Origin: Macrostomum hystrix
Lineage: Eukaryota > Platyhelminthes > Macrostomidae
Length of the DNA: 64,000 nucleotides
Direction: 5' to 3'
Assembly (NCBI GenBank): GCA_950097015.1
Contig: CATNEN010000008.1
Coordinates: 3,224,001 to 3,288,000, forward strand
Within the stretch, counting starts at the first letter, position 1; each line of letters opens with the position of its first letter. The position numbers and the translations under genes are program-made. This document shows, one piece after another, positions 56,685 through 64,000 of the stretch. The notes beneath the pieces are model-generated. The model worked only from the letters and a program-made list of their open reading frames with translations, ran no database searches and had not been told where the DNA came from.

Positions 56685-56808
56685 CAGGCAACATGAAGCA
56701 AGACACCAAGCAGCAAGGGGTGCCGCAGCAAACCTTGGCCAGCATCATCACCACATCCAGCAGCAGCAGCAACAGGCCCAGCCGCTGTATCATCACCGAC
56801 CTGCGTGA
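53110..56808 (+). CDS. slo: Slo1 (BK) calcium- and voltage-gated potassium channel, single large exon
   Basis: One frame of 1232 codons to TGA at 56806 contains the whole channel. S0 is at about residues 111-135. S1-S4 keep the voltage-sensor charges (DLAFNV...[18 protein letters not shown] with three Arg). The filter is TVGYG (405-409). RCK1 keeps the Asp pair in GDFLHED (480, 485). A heme-type CKRCH (732-736) is followed by a polyQ linker. RCK2 holds the calcium bowl DQDDDDDP (1013-1020) and [21 protein letters not shown] second polyQ and His-rich tail end the protein. No in-frame ATG precedes S0: the frame opens after TAG at 53068 and its first ATG lies inside S0. A 5' exon or non-ATG start is therefore required, and 53110 is nominal. 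There is also an extra hydrophobic Ala/Val stretch at residues 51-67. All functional motifs are intact, so it is probably active. Confidence 0.95.
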
Positions 56809-56924
56809 ATCTGAGTTTTTTTCTTACTAAAACTGAAACTTTCTCTGCTACAGTGCTTGGAATTGCGTAGCTCTATGCTAATAATGTTTCTACCAGCAGA
56901 AGTGACTCTGGGTGCAGGAGACGC

Positions 56925-56930
56925 AATAAA
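56925..56930 (+). terminator. candidate poly(A) signal for slo1
   Basis: AATAAA 117 bp after the stop codon; a second AATAAA follows at 56948-56953. Confidence 0.6.
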
Positions 56931-56953
56931 CGACATCTCGACATCTGAATAAA

Positions 56954-57697
56954 CTATCCAAGACATCGTCATTCTCGGGCCAAATCCGTGCAACTGATTT
57001 CCTATTCTCAATCAGGATTTCCCACGAGCACGGTCCTATAGGGCAGGCATATTTCGCTCTCACCTCGCTGCCTACCCGGTCTGAGGACCTCCTACTCAGG
57101 GAGGGAGGCGTGGCGAGCTCAAACAGCTCTAATGGCCTGATGAAGGATGGCAGTCTTGTGCCACTTCGAGGCTGTTTTGAGCTGCCATGCGGGACCCGCG
57201 AGTGAAAGTCCATCCACACCCCCCTGCCCCTGCTCCCCAGTCCCAGGACTGTGCCAAATAAAAGGGACTTTTCGTTTGATTCCAAAGCACACGGAGGCAG
57301 AGCTAATGAAAGAGACTTGCTAATGACCCGCTCGATGTCTGACTGGTTTATTCTGCTAGTCAATTCTCTGCTATTCTGGCTAATATGTAGCAGGACTATT
57401 GCATTGCCACAATTCTGAATTAGATTGCAGTATTGCTGCCTACAATCACAGTAATCAGACATTGACTCATGTACAACACTTTATTTATTGCACGAATTTG
57501 CTAATACCACTATAGGTGCACAACATCTCTGCCATGCTTATATAATACATGCTAGACTAGGATTGCACTGGGACTAACTGCATGCTGGACAAATATAATG
57601 AGAAATGCAACCCGCTTCGGCAAGCTGACATTTGACTCCATTGCTTTCCTAATTCCGCGTATAGAAATAGCATATACACCAGACTATAGTTATGGAT
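56954..57697. other. slo1 3' flank
   Basis: No supported gene; a 190-codon minus-strand frame at 56890-57462 lacks recognisable features. Confidence 0.4.
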
Positions 57698-58615
57698 GGA
57701 TTGCTAATCTATCCCATGGGTGAAGGAACAGAATGGATTGCTAGTCTATCCCATCAGTGAAGGAACAGAATGGATTGCTAGTCTATCCCATCAGTGAAGG
57801 AACAGAATGGATTGCTAGTCTATCCCATCAGTGAAGGAACAGAATGGATTGCTAGTCTATCCCATCAGTGAAGGAACAGAATGGATTGCTAGTCTATCCC
57901 ATCAGTGAAGGAACAGAATGGATTGCTAGTCTATCCAATGGGTGAAGGAACAGAATGGATTGCTAGTCTATCCAATGGGTGAAGGAACAGAATGGATTGC
58001 TAGTCTATCCCATGGGGGAAGGAACAGAATGGATTGCTAGTCTATCCCATGGGGGAAGGAACAGAATGGATTGCTAGTCTATCCCATGGGGGAAGGAACA
58101 GAATGGATTGCTAGTCTATCCCATCAGTGAAGGAACAGAATGGATTGCTAGTCTATCCAATGGGTGAAGGAACAGAATGGATTGCTAGTCTATCCCATGG
58201 GTGAAGGAACAGAATGGATTTCTAGTCTATCCCATCAGTATAGGAACAGAATGGATTGCTAGTCTATCCCATCAGTATAGGAACAGAATGGATTGCTAGT
58301 CTATCCCATGGGTGAAGGAACAGAATGTATTGCTAGTCTATCCAATGGGTGAAGGAACAGAATGGATTGCTAGTCTATCCAATGGGTGAAGGAACAGAAT
58401 GGATTGCTAGTCTATCCCATGGGTGAAGGAACAGAATGGATTGCTAGTCTATCCCATGGGTGAAGGAACAGAATGGATTGCTATTCTATCCCATGGGTGA
58501 AGGAACAGAATGGATTGCTAGTCTATCCCATGGGTGAAGGAACAGAATGGATTGCTAGTCTATCCCATGGGTGAAGGAACAGAATGGATTGCTAGTCTAT
58601 TCCATGGGTTGGGAA
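57698..58615 (-). repeat. 37-bp minisatellite, locus 3, inverted (about 25 units)
   Basis: Reverse complement of the 1-523 family (GAATGGATTGCTAGTCTATC on the + strand). Shares the CCCATGGG and CATCAG variants and has private ones (GGGGGAAGG, CAGTATAGG). Confidence 0.97.
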
Positions 58616-59399
58616 CAGAATTGATTTAGATTGAGCCCATATTCAAAGTCTTAAGCATGTGATGCAAAAAGGCCAAGCTCATGTCGCCACTGCGGGACAA
58701 TAAGTTCAAGCATCCCAGTCGTGAAGCCAATAGAAAACACAGAAGCCAGAGCCGTTAGCAGAAAAAGCATTCGCAGTTCCCCTCAGTGGCTTCTTCAGAA
58801 GCAAATAAACAAGCAGGTTGATATTGAAAGCTGAAAAAGCTTGCGAATGATTTCAGAAGTAAATTGGCCAGCCATTCAGCAACTTGGCAAGGATGTGAGC
58901 TCTGCTCACAGGCTGCAGATAAGCAAACATGTGCGCAGAAAAATAAGGCATGAAAAGAAGGGATAACTAAAAATAGACGAGGGAAGAAGGGGGAAAGCGG
59001 GTGGAAGAAATGCCGAGATGCAGGGGGAAGAGAAATTCAACTAAAGTGGGATGAGGGATGGAAGGCAGAGGCTCTGGTGCGCTGGTGCGTACCCGAAAAT
59101 TAGATTTCGCATTTGGGAATTTCATCCCAATCTGCCTTCACAGCCCCAAAGCATCCGCTACTCTGCACTGCCCAGAATCGCGAGGGCATCGTGTTCTGCT
59201 AATCCTAACGAGTTCCAGGCAGATCCCAACAGCCAGAGAGATAGTGGCGACAGCGACTGTTAGATAGCCGAGACAGAACTAACAGTGCCACAACTTCCGA
59301 GGTACGCAGCTGGGAGCTGTGCGAGAGACATGCTGCTACATTGTCACCGTGATAAATAGATTCCCATCTCACTGCCCGAAAGTCCCGGCCACCTTTCCA
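58616..59399. other. unique spacer
   Basis: No supported gene or element. Confidence 0.4.
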
Positions 59400-60115
59400 T
59401 ACGTCAGAACACCCACCTCACTCCCTTGCTTCCATTCTGACCCTCATAACACCCACCTCACTCCCTTGCTTCCATTCTGACCCTCATAACACCCACCTCA
59501 CTCCCTTGCTTCATTTCCGTCCCTCAGAACAACCACCTCACTCCCTTGTTTCCTTTCCGACCCTCAGAACACCCACCTCACTCCCTTGCTTCATTTCTGT
59601 CCCTCAGAACACCCACCTCACTCCCTTGCTTCATTTCCGTCCCTCAGAACAACCACCTCACTCCCTTGTTTCCTTTCCGACCCTCAGAACACCCACCTCA
59701 CTCCCTTGCTTCATTTCTGTCCCTCAGAACAACCACCTCACTCCCTTGCTTCATTTCCGTCCCTCAGAAGAACCACCTCACTCCCTTGTTTCCTTTCCGA
59801 CCCTCAGAACACCCACCTCACTCCCTTGCTTCATTTCCGTCCCTCAGAACAACCACCTCACTCCCTTGCTTCATTTCCGTCCTCAGAACAACCACCTCAC
59901 TCCCTTGTTTCCTTTCCGACCCTCAGAACACCCACCTCACTCCCTTGCTTCATTTCCGTCCCTCAGAACAACCACCTCACTCCCTTTCTTCATTTCCGTC
60001 CTCAGAACAACCACCTCACTCCCTTGCTTCCTTTCCGACCTTCAGAACACCCACCTCATTACTAAAGACAACTGCCCCTTTCCATTCTTTCATACACCCA
60101 CCTCATTCCTCCAGA
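59400..60115 (+). repeat. 40-bp minisatellite
   Basis: About 18 units of CTCAGAACACCCACCTCACT plus CCCTTGCTTCATTTCCGTCC, alternating with a TTTCCTTTCCGACC form. Open frames through it are repeat-derived. Confidence 0.95.
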
Positions 60116-60639
60116 CCACTGCTCCCTTCCATAGATCTCCCTCTCTGTCTTTAAATTCTAAAAGACAATCAGCTAACTCCCATATAAGTAGAAAAAAATC
60201 TGTGAAAGCCAGACTCTTAATACTTTTCATGTCTTTCAAACAAATCAGCCAGTGGGAGAGAACAACGCAACAAACAGTTTCTAATTTTTTAAATGGAACC
60301 GGCACTTCATTGCAAAGTGTATTTTTTCTAATAAAAGACCCAGTCACTAACAGCATGCGCTTTGAAACAAGTCGCGCAATTAGAGTCCGGATAGTAGACA
60401 CTCAGCCGTGGACAAGATAATGTAACATTCTGTGTGAAGCAAACAGCGCACAAACAGGGTGTGCTTAGTTTTTGATGAATCAAATGTCTAATAAATTGAG
60501 GAATCTATTAGCAGGGAAAAAAGCTCCACTAACTCGAGTACCAGTGTAGAAGCAGTACACGTGTGCAAAAAACTTCCAACAGAGAATTTAGCAGGGCGTC
60601 TACAGGTTGTTGGGGAAATTAAGTTGATTAATTGTCGGG
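60116..60639. other. unique spacer
   Basis: An open frame runs out of the array to 60420 but has no recognisable domain; not called as a gene. Confidence 0.4.
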
Positions 60640-61258
60640 TCGTAGGCAATAAAAATACGGGTGGTTATCCTAGGGGTAAGGAAATCGGGTTGTCCTAGAC
60701 ATAAGGAAATCAGGGTGGTTGTGCTAGGGGTAAGGAAATGAGGGTGGTTGGTCTAGGGGTTAGGAAATCAGGGTGGTTGTGCTAGGGTAAGGATATCAGG
60801 GTGGTTGTGCTAGGGGTAAGGAAATCGGGATGGTTGGTCTAGGGGGCAAGGAAATCAGGGTGGTTGGTCTAGGGGTAAGGAAATCAAGGTGGTTTGTCTA
60901 GGGGTAAGGAAATCGAGGTGGTTGGTCTAGGGGGCAAGGAAATCAGGGTGGTTGGTCTAGGGGTAAGGAAATCAAGGTGGTTTGTCTAGGGGTAAGGAAA
61001 TCGGGGTGGTTGGTCTAGGGGGCAAGGAAATCAGGGTGGTTGGTCTAGGCGTAAGGAAATCAAGGTGGTTTGTCTAGGGGTAAGGAAATCGGGGTGGTTG
61101 GTCTAGGGGGCAAGGAAATCAGGGTGGTTGGTCTAGGGGTAAGGAAATCGAGGTGGTTGGTCTAGGGGGTAAGGAAATAAGGGTGGTTGGTCTAGGGGTA
61201 AGGAAATCGGGATGGTTTTCCTAGTGCAAGGAAATCAGGGTGGTTGTCCTTGAGGTAA
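60640..61258 (+). repeat. 29-30-bp G-rich minisatellite
   Basis: About 21 units of GGGTGGTTGGTCTAGGGGTA plus AGGAAATCA, with a three-unit higher-order pattern (GGGGCAAGG, AAGGTGGTTTG, GGGGTGGTTGG). Confidence 0.95.
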
Positions 61259-61889
61259 GGAGAAATGATTTTTAGCCAGGTGGACGATGATATTTAGTTG
61301 GTTGGCCTCACAGCTTCACAGCTTTGCCAGTCGTGCCGGACATATAAATGCCATAATGATTAATATTACATCAGACGTAGCTAATGCGAAAGATATCGGT
61401 ATTTAAAATAACAAAGATCGATCAAGTAAGTGTTTTTAATATACTACTAGACAAAGTAGCAAACAATACTATCAATAAGATCGTCACGATTATCATATTA
61501 CAGAATAAGAAAGCTGACTTCTTGGCGAAGCCGTAGAAATCTAATTTTCTTAAAACATTTCAAACTAGATCAATTTTCTTCTCTAAAAATATGGCTTTAC
61601 AAACACACAGGATTGCAGTCAAGGGCCGTTTGCAATCGCTAGATGAGGCACATGGTGTGTGTGCAGAAGAGAACCACGACTGTATCTTGCAATCGTTGAC
61701 ACAAAAATGGCCTGTCAAACAGTGAGGACCAGGTAAGCTGCAAATGAGCTTTCTTGCATTGTATATAAATGTCATTAGCAAATTAGATTTGCTGCGTTCA
61801 ATTTCAGCTACCCTACTTTAAGTAGACCAAAATGAGAATTTTGCCTAAATATGTTCAGATTTAATGTGATGATTAAAAACCCAACGGGG
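61259..61889. other. AT-rich spacer
   Basis: No gene or element seen. Confidence 0.45.
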
Positions 61890-62592
61890 TGGAAGCTACC
61901 GGTTAGGAAACTACCAGTTAGGAAGCTACCAGTTAGGAAGCTACCAGTTAGGAAGCTACCAGTTTCGAAGCTACCAGTTTCGAAGCTACCAGTTTCCTAA
62001 ACTACCGGTTAGGGGGCTACCAGTTGAGAACTACCCATTAGGAAACTACCCGTTAGGAAACTACCGGTAAGGAAGCTACGGGTTAGGAAACGACCGGTTA
62101 GGAAACTACCAGTTAGGAAGCTACCAGTTTCGAAGCTACCAGTTTCGAAGCTACCAGTTTCGAAGCTACCAGTTTCCTAAACTACCTGCTAGGGGGCTAC
62201 CAGTTAGGAAACAACCGGTTAGGGGGCTACCAGTTAGGAAACTACCGGTTAGGAAACTACCAGTTAGGAAACTACCGGTTAGGAAACTACCGGTTAGGAA
62301 ACTACCAGTTAGGAAACTACCGGTCAGGAAACTACCAGTTAGGAAACTACCGGTCAGGAAACTACCAGTTAGGAAACTACCGGTCAGGAAACTACCAGTT
62401 AGGAAACTACCGGTCAGGAAACTACCAGTTAGGAAACTACCGGTCAGGAAACTACCAGTTAGGAAACTACCGGTTAGGAAACTACCCGTTAGGAAACTAC
62501 CGGTTAGGGGGCTACCAGTTAGGAAACTACCGGTTAGGAAACTACCAGTTAGGAAACTACCCGTTAGGAAACGACCGGTTAGGAAGCTAGCG
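61890..62592 (+). repeat. 15-bp minisatellite
   Basis: About 46 units of CTACCGGTTAGGAAA with CCAGTT, CCCGTT and CGGTCA variants; alternating two-unit blocks in the middle. It lies just beyond the p62 gene's 3' end. The FLTGS-repeat frame on the minus strand is an artefact. Confidence 0.96.
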
Positions 62593-62668
62593 AAAAGGAA
62601 AGAGCTGATATATATTATATATACCACACTAACTGTTCAAAAAACCGCGACCTACAGCTGACTATTGT

Positions 62669-64000
62669 TCATCGTTTTGGCTGTCGCTTATTAAGCCATT
62701 GGTCGTGCTTGGCGTAGGCGGTGTCTAACAAGACGCGCAGGTGTCTGATCGCCTCCGGTCTCCGCTGGCCCAACGGCTGCACCCGATCCGAGTCCAGCTT
62801 GGCCAGCGCAGCCCGCACTCGGGTTAGCTTGGCCTCCAGGGCAGCGCTGCTGACTGGGAAACAGGCCCAGTAGTGGCGCAGCAGCTCAGTGAGGGGTCTG
62901 GCCAGCTCCCGGACCTCCTCCGCTTCCGAATCCTGCTGACGAGCGGCCGCTAGTCGACGGCTAACAACGCCAGACAGTCGGCCGCCAACCGAGAGATCTC
63001 GCAGCGCCTCCACCGCCTCCTCCTGGGTGCAGGCCGATGAAAGGCGAAGGTCCGACCAGGCGTCCAGATGGGCGAGGCTGCGAGAGCTCGCGCGGGACAT
63101 CTGCGAATGCGGGTGCCGGACTAAGGCTGATCAGGAATGGGTGTGGGGCTAAGGCTGATCAGGAATGGGTGTGAGGCTAGGGCTGATCAGGAATGGGTGT
63201 GGGGCTAAGGCTGATCAGGAATGGGTGTGAGGCTAAGGCTGATCAGGAATGGGTGTGAGGCTAAGGCTGATCAGGAATGGGTGTGAGGCTAAGGCTGATC
63301 AGGAATGGGTGTGAGGCTAAGGCTGATCAGGAATGGGTGTGAGGCTAAGGCTGATCAGGAATGGGTGTGAGGCTAAGGCTGATCAGGAATGGGTGTGAGG
63401 CTAAGGCTGATCAGGAATGGGTGTGGGGCTAAGGCTGACACACCTGAGATTCAGGCAGGCGAGCAGGCGGAGCACCAGAACCACCCCCACCGACGTCGTC
63501 AGCGCCCGCTTGCGCGGCAGGGCCGAACAGATATCGCTCGATTCGCTCCAAAGCCAGCGCATCCGCCGCCGCCGCGTCAGTTGAGTCGCCGTCGACAAAA
63601 TCTTCGCCACCGCCAGCGTCGCCCAGATCGTCGAATCTCGTGAGCTCGCGCAGTTTGCGCCTCTTACTGGCCAACTGACCGTCTGCGGCGCTATCGTCTC
63701 CGCCGTTAGTCGCCGACGTAGTGCCATTGGCGCCGTTTGCAGTGGAGGAGGAAGCGGCGGCTGCCGCAGCTGCTGGCTCAGACTGCAGCACCATGAGCGA
63801 GTGCTGATTGCATCGCCGAATCAGCTGCTGGCCGGCGCCCAGCGGACCGCCGGTTGACGAAGAAGGGCCGAGGATGGCGCCAGTTGAAGCAGGCTCTTCG
63901 TCGCGGTACGTGTCGGCATCGGCTAGGCGGGTGAGGTCCAGGAACACGTCAGGGGTGATGCGCTCCATGACCTGACGAAACGCAGCCTCGTCTTCGGCGG
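62669..64000 (-). CDS. GTF2H1: TFIIH core subunit p62 (GTF2H1/Tfb1), C-terminal part
   Basis: Two exons, 63444 to beyond the window edge and 62669-63100 (stop at 62669), joined in phase 0 (GTGTGT donor, TTCGCAG acceptor). The last exon carries the family's C-terminal helical region: RPLTELLRHYWACFPVSS, then a long charged helix and HLRVLLDTAYAKHDQWLNKR, matching the p62 C-terminus in order and spacing. The upstream exon starts at the edge in AEDEAAFRQVMERITPDVFL, then has Ala- and Gly-rich, acidic low-complexity sequence and ERIERYLFG. The p62 protein is a structural subunit of the TFIIH core, used in RNA polymerase II initiation and nucleotide-excision repair. The N-terminal PH and BSD domains lie outside the window. 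Identification rests mainly on the last exon. Confidence 0.8.
63113..63440 (+). repeat. 28-bp minisatellite filling the p62 intron
   Basis: About 12 near-identical units of AAGGCTGATCAGGAATGGGT plus GTGAGGCT. It occupies nearly all of the 343-bp intron 63101-63443; the final unit at the acceptor side is a diverged copy that contains the real AG. Confidence 0.97.

Noticed and set aside
56092-56796. 234-codon minus-strand frame under slo1
   Set aside because: Shadow of the GC-rich slo1 coding sequence.
60640-61258. Telomere-like G-rich repeat
   Set aside because: The 29-30-bp unit is unlike TTAGGG-type telomere repeats and is interstitial.
62166-62627. FLTGS repeat protein on the minus strand
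   Set aside because: 15-bp array; no flanking coding sequence and no splice link to p62.

Overview
The window is eukaryotic and almost certainly animal. It carries spliced genes with GT-AG introns, an Iroquois-class TALE homeobox gene, a Slo1 (BK) potassium channel, a five-Ig/two-FN3 neural adhesion protein of the Fasciclin II/NCAM type, and the C-terminal part of the TFIIH p62 subunit. Very compact introns (64-120 bp) sit beside others grossly inflated by tandem repeats. A free-living flatworm or other spiralian would fit, but nothing seen here fixes the species.

Layout. 1-5.4 kb: 37-bp and CT-rich minisatellites around one candidate terminal exon (524-706, +). 6.4-8.1 kb: Iroquois gene (+), then an 18-bp array before its poly(A) signal. 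9.4-11.8 kb: homopurine 24-bp array. 11.8-18.2 kb: mostly unrecognised single-copy DNA ending in a decayed Ty3/gypsy-like pol relic. 18.5-21.0 kb: 16-bp array interrupted by a fresh-looking 5'-truncated LINE. 21.6-28.2 kb: a nine-exon minus-strand gene of unknown function whose introns hold five different arrays. 29.5-34.2 kb: three arrays around a degenerate, rearranged LINE. 34.2-37.7 kb: AT-rich, no gene seen. 37.7-38.9 kb: minus-strand tyrosine-recombinase-like ORF, head-to-head with the Fasciclin II-like gene (39.0-47.5 kb, six exons), which contains a hAT-type MITE. 47.6-52 kb: more arrays. 53.1-56.8 kb: slo1 in one uninterrupted 3.7-kb exon. 57.7-62.6 kb: arrays, including the 37-bp family in inverse orientation. 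62.7-64.0 kb: TFIIH p62 (minus, truncated by the window edge).

About 23-24 kb (roughly 37% by my addition) is tandem repeat, in more than 25 arrays with nearly as many unrelated monomers. The most interesting pattern is that several intronic arrays are built from monomers that contain the host intron's own splice signals. The 49-bp monomer in Fas2-like intron 4 carries AG|GT; the 37-bp monomer in intron 3 copies the exon 3/intron 3 junction; the 28-bp monomer in the p62 intron carries the acceptor; and the 21-bp monomer of the unknown gene carries a 5' splice site in the same phase and frame as the real donor. This suggests that tiny introns expanded by tandem duplication of splice-competent units, leaving ladders of decoy, recursive or alternative sites. 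That is inference and needs RNA data.
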